Positions 53,978 through 62,787 of a stretch of 64,000 nucleotides of DNA are shown in pieces. A program made the translations under genes and the position numbers. The notes beneath the pieces were generated by a model, which was not told the DNA's origin, made no database searches, and worked only from the letters and a program-made list of their open reading frames with translations. The number at the start of each line of letters is the position of its first letter. The first letter of the stretch is position 1. Origin of the DNA: Elusimicrobiota bacterium (GTDB lineage Bacteria > Elusimicrobiota > Elusimicrobia > UBA1565); contig JBAZVI010000001.1 of assembly GCA_041660925.1 (NCBI GenBank), positions 248,001 through 312,000 of the forward strand, given 5' to 3'.

Positions 53978-54787
53978 ATGATGAAGCTCGGACTCCCGAA
54001 GGCCCTCCTCCTCCCCGCGCTCCTCGTAGCGCTCTCCGGCTGCAAGCCCGGCGACGACGACGCCCAGGCCTCGAAGGCCAACGGCGACACTCTTTCCGCC
54101 CCCGAGCCCGTCCGCTTCGGCACGAAGGCCCAGCCCGGATTCTCGCTGGAGACCCAGGAGCTCCTGGCTAAAAGGCTCGGCGGGAGCTTCGCGCTCGGGC
54201 CCGCCGAAGCGCCCGAGGGCCAGGCCAACCGGTGGAGCGGCTATTTCGACGGCACAGGCGCCCATGCCTCCATGGGAGCCCCGGCCGTGGACGACGCCAA
54301 GATCCGCGCCATGATGAGCCGCCACGGCGTTTCGAACCGCATCGTGGACACCGTCATCTCCGAATCCAAAGAGCAGGGCGCCGACCCCCTCCTCGTGCTC
54401 TCGGTCATGAAGAAGGAATCGGAATTCAACGAGCGGGCGCGCAGCCCACATGGCGCACGCGGCCTCATGCAGGTGATGCCCGGCACGGGCCGCGGCCTGG
54501 GCGTGCGCAACGCCTCTCAGCTCTACAACCCGGAAGTGAACATCCAGGCCGGGGTCCGCTACCTCAAGCAGATGTTCGACAAGTTCTCGGACGTCAGTAT
54601 GGCCCAGCTCTCGACGGTCAACCCTTTCGCCGACAACGGCGTCAAAGCCGCGATCGCGGCCTACAACGCGGGCCCCGGCGCCGTCGAGAAGTACCAGGGA
54701 GTCCCCCCCTACCGCGAGACTCGCAAATACGTCCAGAAAGTCGCTGAGTACTACGACTACTTCCGGCAGCAGTTGAACTACATCTGA
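53978..54787 (+). CDS. Lipoprotein lytic transglycosylase (Slt/MltC-type fold)
   Basis: 269 aa. Lipobox ALSGC at about residue 19 follows a signal peptide, so it is probably anchored in the outer membrane. The SLT domain has VMKKESEFNERARSPHGARGLMQVMPGTG with the catalytic Glu in KKESEFN, then NPEVNIQAGVRYLKQM and AIAAYNAGPGAVEKY. Residues 25-110 are low complexity. Tandem ATGs at 53978 and 53981; TATCCT ends 7 nt before the second, which may be the true start. It is terminated by a nearby hairpin. Confidence 0.94.
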   Translation: MMKLGLPKALLLPALLVALSGCKPGDDDAQASKANGDTLSAPEPVRFGTKAQPGFSLETQELLAKRLGGSFALGPAEAPEGQANRWSGYFDGTGAHASMGAPAVDDAKIRAMMSRHGVSNRIVDTVISESKEQGADPLLVLSVMKKESEFNERARSPHGARGLMQVMPGTGRGLGVRNASQLYNPEVNIQAGVRYLKQMFDKFSDVSMAQLSTVNPFADNGVKAAIAAYNAGPGAVEKYQGVPPYRETRKYVQKVAEYYDYFRQQLNYI

Positions 54788-54796
54788 GCACGTCAG

Positions 54797-54830
54797 AAGC
54801 GCGGCCGCCGCCGCAAGGGGTCGCGCTTTT
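54797..54830 (+). terminator. Terminator after the transglycosylase gene
   Basis: AAGCGCG paired with CGCGCTT across a GC-rich loop, ending in TTTT. Confidence 0.55.
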
Positions 54831-54837
54831 CGCGCGT

Positions 54838-55905
54838 CTACGCTCGAGGACGGCGAGCCTGCGCGCCCTGCGTACGCTCGTAATGCTCGCTGGAGTGCGA
54901 GCTGCGCCCGCAGCGGGAGCAGACGCCGAGGAAGCCGCCCTGCCGCATGAGCAGCGCCCGGAAACGGCGGTACGCCGGTCCGTTGAACGCCCGGCGATAG
55001 TCGCCGCCGCGCAGGCGCCCGAGGCGGTGTCCCAGCGGCTGGCAGGAGACGAGGGTCCCGTCCGGGACGACCCAGAGGCAGTTCCACTGCCCCAGGCAGA
55101 AGCCCTTCTTGGGGACCTCGGCGGCCGGGTCGTACCATGCGCGGATCTCCGCGGGCGTGAGGTCCAGCTCGAAGCGGACCGAAGGGTCGCGCTCCGCCCG
55201 GATCCTCGCCATCTCGCGCAGCAGCCGGGCGACGTCCATGCCGCGCGCGAGCTCTTCGGAGGCCTTCACCGCCGTGCCGCAGCCGAGCTCCCTGCGGAAG
55301 AGGTCCCGGACGGCGGCGATGTCCCTGCTCCGGACGTACTCCAGATGGTTGAAGGCGATGTGGTCGGGGCGCAGGGCCTTGAACGCCTTGTAGGCCGCAT
55401 GGAGGTTCCGATGGTTGCGCGGATGGATGGTGCACCAGACGCTCAGGCGCGTGTTCCCCTTGAGCGGCGAGGCGTTGACGGCCGCGCAGAGCGCCGCCGT
55501 GCGCGCGAAGGCGCCCTTCGCCCCGACGACGCGGTCGTGCACCGCGGGAGTCCCGTGCAGCGAGAACACGATCTCGTCGATGCCCGCCTCGAGGAGCCGG
55601 AGGGCGGTCTCCTTCTTCATCGGCCAGCCGCCGCTGGTCACGAAGCAGCGGTGGCCGCGCGCCTTGATGCAGGCGACGAGCTCCGGCAGGTCGGGCCGCA
55701 GCGCGGGCTCGCCGCCGCAGATCCAGAACTCCCGGGGCTTCCCGGAGAGCGCGTCCACGAGCTTTTTGAGCGCGGGGAGGCGCAGCTCCCTGCGGGACGT
55801 GCCGCGGCAGCCGCTCCTGGACATGAAGCAGAAATCGCAGGAGAGCGGGCAGCGGTAGGTCAGGTCCAGCGCGATGTAGTTCGGCTCGAGGAGTCTAGCG
55901 GGCAA
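54838..55905 (-). CDS. Radical SAM/SPASM-like enzyme
   Basis: 355 aa. CPLSCDFC (CxxxCxxC) at about residues 19-26, WICGGEPALRPDL and SLHGTPAVHDRVVG are radical SAM landmarks; the C-terminal cysteines CLGQWNC ... VSCQP ... CSRCGRS form a SPASM/twitch-type cluster-binding region. The start is TTG 55905, which overlaps the stop of the DegT-type gene by 11 nt. Co-transcription with a DegT aminotransferase-like gene hints at a small natural-product or sugar pathway; no precursor peptide gene was seen. Confidence 0.86.
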   Translation of the reverse strand: MPARLLEPNYIALDLTYRCPLSCDFCFMSRSGCRGTSRRELRLPALKKLVDALSGKPREFWICGGEPALRPDLPELVACIKARGHRCFVTSGGWPMKKETALRLLEAGIDEIVFSLHGTPAVHDRVVGAKGAFARTAALCAAVNASPLKGNTRLSVWCTIHPRNHRNLHAAYKAFKALRPDHIAFNHLEYVRSRDIAAVRDLFRRELGCGTAVKASEELARGMDVARLLREMARIRAERDPSVRFELDLTPAEIRAWYDPAAEVPKKGFCLGQWNCLWVVPDGTLVSCQPLGHRLGRLRGGDYRRAFNGPAYRRFRALLMRQGGFLGVCSRCGRSSHSSEHYERTQGAQARRPRA

Positions 55906-56902
55906 AGAACTTCCGGACGGCGCCCGCGACGTAGGACGCTTCCGCCTCCGTCATGCCCGGATAGACCGGCAGGTGCAGGGCGCGGCGCAGATAGTCCGAG
56001 GCCGACGGCAGGCCCGGGGACGCGCGGCGCCCGTGCAGCGGCATGTAGACGTACTCGAGCGGGATCCCGGCCGCCGAAAGATGCCGCTCGAGCTCCGCGC
56101 GGCGCTCCGTGAGGACCGGGAACTCCTGCGCCGCATCCGCGACCCTGGGCAGGGCAAGGCCGGGGAGCCCCGCCAGAGCCTTGCGATAGAAACGGTTCGT
56201 CTTCTTGAGGCCGTCGAGCGTCTCGGGCAGCCGCTCCAGCTTCATCGAGAGATAGCCCGCGGTCCGCGCGTCCGGGACCGGGAAGCGCTTCAAGACGTCC
56301 GCGATCCTCGCCGAGAGTCCAGGGTCGTCCCAGACCACGGCGCCGGCCTTCGTCCACGGAGCTGAGACCGGCTTGTACGGGGAGAGCGAGAAGACCCCGA
56401 TGAGCCCGAACGAGCCATATCTCCGTCCGCCGCGCCCGGCGCCGACGATCTGCGAGGCGTCCTCGACCATCGGGGGCCGACCGCGGCCCACGACGGAGCC
56501 CGGCGCCCCCGGAAGGCCGGGCGTGGAGAACATGTGCGCGCAGAGGAAGAGGTCGTAGCTCCCGCGGGCCGCGGCGAGGGCCTTCTTCGAGACGTTGAGC
56601 GTCCGGAGGTCGACGTCGAGGAGCACCGCTCGGGCCCCGGCGTACCGGACCGCCTCGAGCAGCGAGGGATGGGTCAGGTCGGTGAGGGCGACCTTCTTCG
56701 GACGCAGCGCCCCGAGCGCGGTCTTCAGGGCGGCGGCGCCGCCGGAGGTGAGCCGGCAGTACCGGCGGCCGATGAACTCGGCGAACTCCCGCTCGAAGCG
56801 CTCGACGGGGACGGGAGACGGAGCGCGGCCGGGAGCTTCCGCCGGCCGGTCGATCCGGTGCGGGTCGAAGATCCTCGCGCTCACGGGCGTCCCGTTCCCC
56901 AT
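55895..56902 (-). CDS. DegT/DnrJ/EryC1-family aminotransferase-like protein
   Basis: 335 aa. DegT-family layout: SGGAAALKTALGAL, VEDASQIVGAG and FSLSPYKPVSAPWTKAGAVV, in which the Lys of SPYK is the likely pyridoxal-phosphate lysine; C-terminal YMPLHGR. Members transaminate keto-sugars or have related pyridoxal roles. It is somewhat shorter at the N-terminus than usual (about 370). TATAGT lies 9 nt before the ATG. Overlaps the radical SAM gene. Confidence 0.88.
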   Translation of the reverse strand: MGNGTPVSARIFDPHRIDRPAEAPGRAPSPVPVERFEREFAEFIGRRYCRLTSGGAAALKTALGALRPKKVALTDLTHPSLLEAVRYAGARAVLLDVDLRTLNVSKKALAAARGSYDLFLCAHMFSTPGLPGAPGSVVGRGRPPMVEDASQIVGAGRGGRRYGSFGLIGVFSLSPYKPVSAPWTKAGAVVWDDPGLSARIADVLKRFPVPDARTAGYLSMKLERLPETLDGLKKTNRFYRKALAGLPGLALPRVADAAQEFPVLTERRAELERHLSAAGIPLEYVYMPLHGRRASPGLPSASDYLRRALHLPVYPGMTEAEASYVAGAVRKFFAR

Positions 56903-56950
56903 CGGAACGCGACTATACCATTCCCTGGGAAAGGACGGCGAGCCGCGCGC

Positions 56951-58294
56951 TCAGGGCAGACGGATGCGATGCCCCTTGGCCGCGAGCGCCTGCGCCGCCT
57001 TCTCCGCGGAAGAGAAAGCTCCGCCGCACTCCCAGGGGTGGGCGCCGAAATCCTCCAGCTTCTCGAGCAGGCACTCGACCGCCCGGACGGTCTCCCCGTC
57101 GCCCGCCTTTCGGCGGATGCGATAGAGGTTCTCGTAGAAGGAGACCTCCTTCGAGACTTTCCCGCGGACGCACCAGTACGAGGCATGGAGGACGCCGTAG
57201 CCCGCCGAGGTCCGGATCGGGCCGCCCGTGGCGTCCCCGGAATCGCCGGTGAAGAAGTAATGCTGTTCGTCGTAGCGCTGCTTGTCGGCCACGAGATAGA
57301 CCCCGTCGGCCTCCAGCGGCGGGATCCCCCCCGGACGGTACTGCCCGCCCTGGCTGGCGAGGATCAGCTCGCGCGCGTAAGGCAGGCGGGCCCCCTGGCC
57401 GCCGCAATACAGCTTGGCCGCGGCCGCGGTGGTCCGGGGCTGCCCCGGAGCGGCCGGGATCCATTCCAGCCCCGGCTGAGGATCGAACCAGTCGCGGTAC
57501 TCGTTGGCCTGGAAGAAGTCGAAGAGCTGGCGCGCCAGGTCCGCCATGACCTCGCCGACGGCGCCGGCGGCGACGAAGCTGCGGCTCTGCCCGCCGGCCA
57601 GCTTCTCCACCGTCAGCGTGGCCTGGATCTGGTCGCCGCCGAGCAGAGTGTACGAGCCGTAGAGCAGGATGTCGACGTTCTCGAGAGCGCTCCGCGCGGA
57701 CTGCTCGTCGGTGGAACGGCTCTTGACGGCCGCGAAGACCGCGGAGCCGCGCGAGAGGAATTCGACGCGTCGCCGTCCGTCGCTCAGCCGGTGGGCCGTG
57801 AAGAGCCGGTCCAGTTCCGCGCGCAGGGTGTGCTCGAAGGAGACCTCGAGCCCCTGCAGGGCCTGCTCCTTGTGCACCGCGTGCATGCCGTCGAAGATGA
57901 GGATGGCCTGCAGGATGGTCTTGGCCAGCTCGTTGACGTCCGCGTTGGCGCCGGCCATGGGGATCAGGAGCTCGCCGAACTCCTGGAGCATCATCTTGCG
58001 CACGACGTCGCGGTTCTGGCTCATGGTGTAGGCGAACTCGGCGTAATCCGCTCCGCGCGCAAACACGATCTCGGGCCAGACCCGTGCGACGCGGCCGCGC
58101 TCGACGAACGCCCCGGCCCCCTGGACCGGGGCGGGCGGCTCCGCGGCCGCGAGCCGCTCCCCCTGGAGGAGCAGCCTGGGAGCCTCCAAGACGACCCCTT
58201 GATCGAAATCGACGAGCCCCTCCGCCCTCGCTGCGACGCCGCAGAAGGAGAGGAGAGCCGCCGCCAGAATCACCCGTCGTCGATCGTTCGTCAT
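56951..58294 (-). CDS. Exported protein with FlgO-like and Lcl-type C-terminal domains
   Basis: 447 aa with signal peptide RRVILAAALLSFCGVAARA. Residues about 110-270 resemble the FlgO-like domain (GLEVSFEHTLRAELDRLF ... NVDILLYGSYTLLGGDQIQATLTVEKLAGGQ). The C-terminal part (LPYARELILASQGGQ ... YWCVRGK) resembles DUF1566/Lcl C-terminal carbohydrate- or surface-type domains. Probably a secreted or outer-membrane lipoprotein-independent surface factor. Its 5' leader contains a repeat shared with the DegP-like gene at 61.9 kb. Confidence 0.72.
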   Translation of the reverse strand: MTNDRRRVILAAALLSFCGVAARAEGLVDFDQGVVLEAPRLLLQGERLAAAEPPAPVQGAGAFVERGRVARVWPEIVFARGADYAEFAYTMSQNRDVVRKMMLQEFGELLIPMAGANADVNELAKTILQAILIFDGMHAVHKEQALQGLEVSFEHTLRAELDRLFTAHRLSDGRRRVEFLSRGSAVFAAVKSRSTDEQSARSALENVDILLYGSYTLLGGDQIQATLTVEKLAGGQSRSFVAAGAVGEVMADLARQLFDFFQANEYRDWFDPQPGLEWIPAAPGQPRTTAAAAKLYCGGQGARLPYARELILASQGGQYRPGGIPPLEADGVYLVADKQRYDEQHYFFTGDSGDATGGPIRTSAGYGVLHASYWCVRGKVSKEVSFYENLYRIRRKAGDGETVRAVECLLEKLEDFGAHPWECGGAFSSAEKAAQALAAKGHRIRLP

Positions 58295-58309
58295 ATACGG
58301 ACACGATAC

Positions 58310-58393
58310 CCTCGGAGGCGCCCTCCCCGGAAGGGTCCGCCGGGGGAGCGGACGCGCGGAAGAAGACCCTTCGGATTCTAGGTCCTCGGCCCG
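58310..58393. repeat. Dispersed leader repeat, copy 1
   Basis: About 85 bp resembling 61850-61941; best-conserved part reads GCGCGGAAGAAGACCCTTCG then TCTAGGTCCTCGGCCC. On the minus strand it holds a TAGAAT -10-like hexamer and a small GAAG-GGT-CTTC hairpin, upstream of the FlgO-like gene. Confidence 0.75.
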
Positions 58394-58424
58394 CGCCGGA
58401 GGGCGGGCCTCGGCGGATGAGAGG

Positions 58425-59096
58425 TCAGCGGAGCGTCTTGTAGCCCCACCAGGCGTCCTCGTTGAAGGAGAACAGCGGCGTGTAGAAGACGTTCTCCTCC
58501 GTCCGATAGACGCTCCAAGACAGGTTGTCCAGGATCCACGCCGAGCCCTCCAGCCGGACGAGGAGCACCGCATGCTTGAGCCCCAGGAGATGATGGTGCA
58601 CCACGAGGATGCGCAGGCGCTCGGAGGACCAGCCAAGCTCCCTCAAAGAGAAGTATTTCGCGACGGCGTACTCCTCGCAGTCGCCTCCATCCCGCATGAA
58701 CTCCTCGGGCGTGGCCCAGCCGTTGTCCCTCGAGTCCGGCTTGTAGGGCACCTGGTTCCAGCGGGAATGGACCAGCTCCATCTGCTCCTTCTCCGGCCGT
58801 CCGCGCAGGTCCTCGAAGACCGTCCGCCATCGGCTCGAGCGGCCGGCGCGGTGGCGCTCGAGCATATCCTGCCAGCGGACGAGCCCGGAGACGGGCGTCG
58901 GCTGAAGCAGCTCCCGCGCGCCCCAAAGCATGGGAGAGGCCTGCGCGGACGGCGGGACGGGCGGGACCTCGGGACTCCGGATGTCTCCGCCGGCGACGAT
59001 CGCCGCGGCGCCGCGGAGGCCGAGGGCTTCGAACGACGGCACGGCGGACTCCGCCCGGACGCAGAGCAGGGCAAGAAGAGCGAAAGCTCGCAGCAT
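58425..59096 (-). CDS. Exported transglutaminase-like cysteine protease (BTLCP/LapG-like)
   Basis: 223 aa with signal peptide MLRAFALLALLCVRAESA. The bacterial transglutaminase-like cysteine proteinase triad is visible: Cys in DGGDCEEYAVAKYFSL, His in GLKHAVLLV and Asp in WILDNLSWSV. The best-studied relative, LapG, cuts surface adhesins from the periplasm under c-di-GMP control; its target is not seen here. CATACT ends 6 nt before the ATG at 59096. Confidence 0.9.
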   Translation of the reverse strand: MLRAFALLALLCVRAESAVPSFEALGLRGAAAIVAGGDIRSPEVPPVPPSAQASPMLWGARELLQPTPVSGLVRWQDMLERHRAGRSSRWRTVFEDLRGRPEKEQMELVHSRWNQVPYKPDSRDNGWATPEEFMRDGGDCEEYAVAKYFSLRELGWSSERLRILVVHHHLLGLKHAVLLVRLEGSAWILDNLSWSVYRTEENVFYTPLFSFNEDAWWGYKTLR

Positions 59097-59240
59097 GCAG
59101 AGAGTATGTCCGGACGGGGCACGACGGGATAGAAGCGAAGGGCCCACGGGGACTTTGGGCTTGCGGTGCCGGAAACCCCGCGGACGGATGGGCGGCGACG
59201 CACGAGCGGACCGCGGCGAGCGGCGGCCGAACGACCCTCT

Positions 59241-60644
59241 TCAGGGATTCGGGCCGCCCTTGCCCGGCGCCGTCGACTGCTGGACCTGGGCGCGGAGCCG
59301 GAAGATCTCCTCGAGACGCAGCTTGTCCTGCGCGACCATCGTCTTCTCCCATTCCTGCGTCTCGCGCGCGAGCTTCTCGCGCAGGCCCCACAGGAGCGCG
59401 TCCTGCTCGCCGACCTGCTCGAGCAGCCGGGCCTTCTCGGCGGCCCAGCTCCCCGCGCACTCCGCGAGCTTCTCGCCGCGTTCATGCTCCGACGACGACA
59501 AGGTCCGGGAGAGCTCCTGGACCTTTTGCGTCGCAAGGTCGCGCGCGGCTTCCGCCTCGTGCAGGCGGCGTTCGAGCAGCTCCATGCGGGGCAGCAGCGC
59601 CGCCTCCGGTGCCGTCCGCTTCGCCTCGTCCCGCTGCTCCTGCGCTCGGCGCAGGTCGGCTTCGGACTTCTCGAGCGCGGCCCGGAGCGCCGCGCGCTCC
59701 GCCTCGAAAGTCTTCTCCTCCCCCTGCAGGCGCGCGAGCTCGTCCGCCGTCCGGGAGGAGGCCCCCTCCAGGTCCGTTCCGCGCGCCGGGCGCTGCGCGG
59801 CTTTCAGCAGGTCCTGCAGATGCTTCTCCTGGAAGACCGTCTGTTCACGCAGACGCCCGCATTCCGTCTGCAGCCCTTTCGACCGCTCCAGGGCCTGAGC
59901 GCGCTCGTCTTCGGCGGCCTTGAGCCAGGACTCGAGCTTCTCGACGTGCGCGCGCAGGGACTGTTCGCTGCGCTCGCGCTCCTGGAGCTCCCGGGCCGCC
60001 TTGTCCCGCTCCGTGGAGAACATGCGCGAGGTGTAGCGCGCGAGTTCCTGGACCTGCACGGTCTCGCGCCGATGATGCTCCAGGACGGCGTCCTTGTCCG
60101 CGCGCAGCGCCGCAAGCGCGCTCTTGAAGCCTTCGTAGGTGCGGGCGTCGCGCTGCACGACCTCTCGGAAATCCGCGTGCACGGGATAGACGCGCGTCCC
60201 CAGGGACTCCGCCGCACGCACGCAGAAATCCTCGATGCGCCCGCGGGAAAGACGGTAGTGGGTGCTGATGGAATCCAGGAGGAGCTGCAGCCCCGTCTCG
60301 GCGATCCGGACGCGGTCCTCGTATTGGAGCTCGAGGAGCGCGAGGTGTCCGCGGAACTCCGAGCCCTCCGGAGAGACCTTGAGGTACCGCTCGTGGAACA
60401 CCGCCCGCTTCTTCTCGAACTCCGTCTTCGCGCGCAGCATCTCCTGCAGCACGCGCTGGATCTCCGCATGCACGGCGCCCACGGGGGTCTGGTCGACGGC
60501 CTGCTCGAGGTGCCTGCGGGCTTCGGAGATGCGCCCATGCACTTCCTGGAGCTGTTCCAGGCCCGCGCGGCGCAGGCGCAGGAGCCGCTCTTCCTCGGCC
60601 GCCTGCAGGGCCTCCGGGCTGTCGGGCTGTTCTTCCGCGGTCAT
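59241..60644 (-). CDS. Long coiled-coil protein
   Basis: 467 aa, almost entirely charged heptad coiled coil from about residue 200 to the end, with no signal peptide and no membrane segment. The first 180 residues are helical with conserved-looking YPVHADFREVVQRDARTYEGFKS. No family is recognised. It could be a structural or filament-forming cytoplasmic protein. A TAGAAT hexamer (60698-60693) lies 48 nt before the ATG. Confidence 0.8.
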   Translation of the reverse strand: MTAEEQPDSPEALQAAEEERLLRLRRAGLEQLQEVHGRISEARRHLEQAVDQTPVGAVHAEIQRVLQEMLRAKTEFEKKRAVFHERYLKVSPEGSEFRGHLALLELQYEDRVRIAETGLQLLLDSISTHYRLSRGRIEDFCVRAAESLGTRVYPVHADFREVVQRDARTYEGFKSALAALRADKDAVLEHHRRETVQVQELARYTSRMFSTERDKAARELQERERSEQSLRAHVEKLESWLKAAEDERAQALERSKGLQTECGRLREQTVFQEKHLQDLLKAAQRPARGTDLEGASSRTADELARLQGEEKTFEAERAALRAALEKSEADLRRAQEQRDEAKRTAPEAALLPRMELLERRLHEAEAARDLATQKVQELSRTLSSSEHERGEKLAECAGSWAAEKARLLEQVGEQDALLWGLREKLARETQEWEKTMVAQDKLRLEEIFRLRAQVQQSTAPGKGGPNP

Positions 60645-60752
60645 CGCGGGAGCGCGCCGGGAGCGCCGAGGGGAGAGCTCAAGATGGACGCTATTCTAGA
60701 TGGGGACGGACGGCTCATGCAAGTCGAGCCCGCCGCGGGAGCCGCTCCCGCA

Positions 60753-61814
60753 TCAGAGGCCTTCGGCTCCGGCGATGCGCTGACTGCGGACCGCCTGCTC
60801 CTCCTCGAGGACCACGTAGAGCGCGACCTCCTTGCCCTGGCGGAGCACGGTGAGGGCGACGATGTCCCCGGGCATGCGCTGGTGGACGGCCGCGAAGAAC
60901 GCCTCGGGGTCCTCGATCGGCTCGCCGTCGAACTTCACGAGGACGTCCTCGGGCCGGAGACCCGCCTTTCTGGCCGGCCCGCCGGGGAAGACCTGCTCCG
61001 CGACCAGACGCCCCTGCTCGTCGAGGGAGAGCGAGAGCCCGAGCCAGACCGAGGTCAGGCTCCCGGTCCGGCCGTACTGCTCCCAGGCCCGGACGATGTC
61101 GTCGGCCGAGATGGCGAAGGCGACGCCGGAGCCCTTCGCGGGAGGGACGACCTTCGTGTTCATCCCGACCACGCTGCCGTCGAGGGCGATGAGGGGCCCT
61201 CCCGAGTTGCCGCCGTTGATGGCCGCGTCGGTCTGCAGGCAGGTGTAATACTCCTCCGCCCGGTCGATGCCGCTGACGATCCCGCGGCTGACGGTCTGCG
61301 GCAGACCGAAGGGATGGCCCACGGCCAGGACTTCGATGCCCAGGCGCACCTGCGAGGTGTGCATGAGCGGAAGGGACTTCCAGCCGGACTTCCGCGGAGG
61401 CAGGCGGATGAAGGCGACGTCCAGCCGCTCCCCGGAGCCCGCCGCCAGGAGCCGGCCCTCGACGCGGGCGCCGTCGGCGAGCGTGAGGCGGACGGGCGCC
61501 CCCGCCTCGAGGTCCCCCACCACGTGCGCGTTGGTGGCGACGATCCCCTCGGGAAGGAAGATGAAGCCGGAACCGATGCTGCCCCCCGCCTGGACCTTGA
61601 CCACGGAACCCGCCACCTGCTGGATGACGAGCTCGGTCGGAGTCATCGGGACGACGTTGTTGTTGAGGGTCGGGCGGGAGAACTCCTGCGCCTGGAAGGC
61701 CGGGACGCCGACGGCCCCGAGCGCGGCGAGGAGCTCCTCCGCCGCGGCGTTCACGCGGAAGCAGCCGAGAAGAGCCGCCGTCGCCAGGATCAACGCACTC
61801 CGGTCGCTTTTCAT
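60753..61814 (-). CDS. DegP/HtrA-like periplasmic serine protease
   Basis: 353 aa with signal peptide SALILATAALLGCFRVNAAA. Chymotrypsin-fold triad: His in TNAHVVG, Asp in RLDVAFIRL and Ser in GGNSGGPLI. One PDZ domain follows (residues about 250-340, VFPGGPARKAGLRPEDVLVKFDG). It is a periplasmic quality-control protease. Shares a leader repeat with the FlgO-like gene. It lies divergent from the ABC exporter. Confidence 0.95.
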   Translation of the reverse strand: MKSDRSALILATAALLGCFRVNAAAEELLAALGAVGVPAFQAQEFSRPTLNNNVVPMTPTELVIQQVAGSVVKVQAGGSIGSGFIFLPEGIVATNAHVVGDLEAGAPVRLTLADGARVEGRLLAAGSGERLDVAFIRLPPRKSGWKSLPLMHTSQVRLGIEVLAVGHPFGLPQTVSRGIVSGIDRAEEYYTCLQTDAAINGGNSGGPLIALDGSVVGMNTKVVPPAKGSGVAFAISADDIVRAWEQYGRTGSLTSVWLGLSLSLDEQGRLVAEQVFPGGPARKAGLRPEDVLVKFDGEPIEDPEAFFAAVHQRMPGDIVALTVLRQGKEVALYVVLEEEQAVRSQRIAGAEGL

Positions 61815-61849
61815 CTCAGAAACACCTCGGGCGCTGCGAGAGCCGACCC

Positions 61850-61941
61850 GACGATAGCAACGGAGGACCCTCACCAAGAGGGGCCGGCAGGGGAACGACC
61901 GCGCGGGAGAAGACCCTTCGAAAATCTAGGTCCTCGGCCCA
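61850..61941. repeat. Dispersed leader repeat, copy 2
   Basis: Matches 58310-58393, with the strongest identity at 61901-61940 (GCGCGGGAGAAGACCCTTCG and TCTAGGTCCTCGGCCC). On the minus strand it precedes the DegP-like gene and contains TAGATT. Confidence 0.75.
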
Positions 61942-62031
61942 ACGCGCGGGCCCGCGGCGCTCGGCGCGAGGACGGGTCCTGCCCTCCCGGAACGCGGTTC
62001 CCAGGCCGAGCCGATGAGGTAGAATCTGAAG

Positions 62032-62787
62032 ATGGCCTACCACTGGGACCTCTTCTGGATGCTGACGCGCACGGAGTTCCGCATGCGCGACCAGGGGACC
62101 TTCGGGGGCTTCCTCTGGACGCTCCTGCATCCGCTGTTCATCTTCCTGATCCTGTACGGGGTGTTCACCCGCATGATGGCGCCCCAGGTGGAGCACTACG
62201 CCGCCTACCTCCTCATCGGGATCGTCCAGTGGAATTTCTTCTCGGTCGCGACGACCGCGGGGCTCACGAGCCTGCGGCGCAAGGCGGGCCTGCTCGGCCA
62301 TTTCAACTTTCCCCGCATCCTCATCGTGCTCTCCGCGGTGTTCTCCGTGCTGATCTCCCACCTCCTGGAATGGCCGGTGCTCATGACGGGGCTCCTTGCG
62401 ATGGGCCTCGAGCCCAACGCCGGCTGGCTCCTCCTGCCGGCCGTCATCCTGGTCGAGACGGCGCTCGTCGCAGGCCTGTCCTGCTTCCTCGCGGTCGCCG
62501 CGGTCCACCTGCGGGACCTCGAACGCGCGTGGTCGATCGCGCTCTACGGCCTGTTCTTCCTGACCCCGGTCTTCTATGCCGCCGGGATCGTGAGCGGGAC
62601 CGGCCGGCTGCTCCTCTCCGCCAACCCGCTCGCCGCGGTGCTCGCCGCGAGCCGCGCCCTGATCTTCGCCCACCCCTCGCCGGCTCTGGCGGGCCTGCTG
62701 CCGGCGGGCGCGGTCGCGCTCGCGCTCTGCGTCTCGGCGGCCGTGCTGTTCCCGAGGATGAGCCGCGGCCTCGTGGAGAAGCTGTGA
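62032..62787 (+). CDS. ABC-2 transporter permease (polysaccharide exporter, Wzm-like)
   Basis: 251 aa with six membrane segments. TRTEFRMRDQGTFGGFLWTLLHPLFIFLILYG-type opening and the SANPLAAVLAASR loop near the end are typical of Wzm/KpsM/TagG exporters. It moves O-antigen, capsule or teichoic-type glycans across the inner membrane with its ATPase. TAGAAT ends 6 nt before the ATG. Stop overlaps the GTG of the ATPase gene. Confidence 0.93.
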   Translation: MAYHWDLFWMLTRTEFRMRDQGTFGGFLWTLLHPLFIFLILYGVFTRMMAPQVEHYAAYLLIGIVQWNFFSVATTAGLTSLRRKAGLLGHFNFPRILIVLSAVFSVLISHLLEWPVLMTGLLAMGLEPNAGWLLLPAVILVETALVAGLSCFLAVAAVHLRDLERAWSIALYGLFFLTPVFYAAGIVSGTGRLLLSANPLAAVLAASRALIFAHPSPALAGLLPAGAVALALCVSAAVLFPRMSRGLVEKL

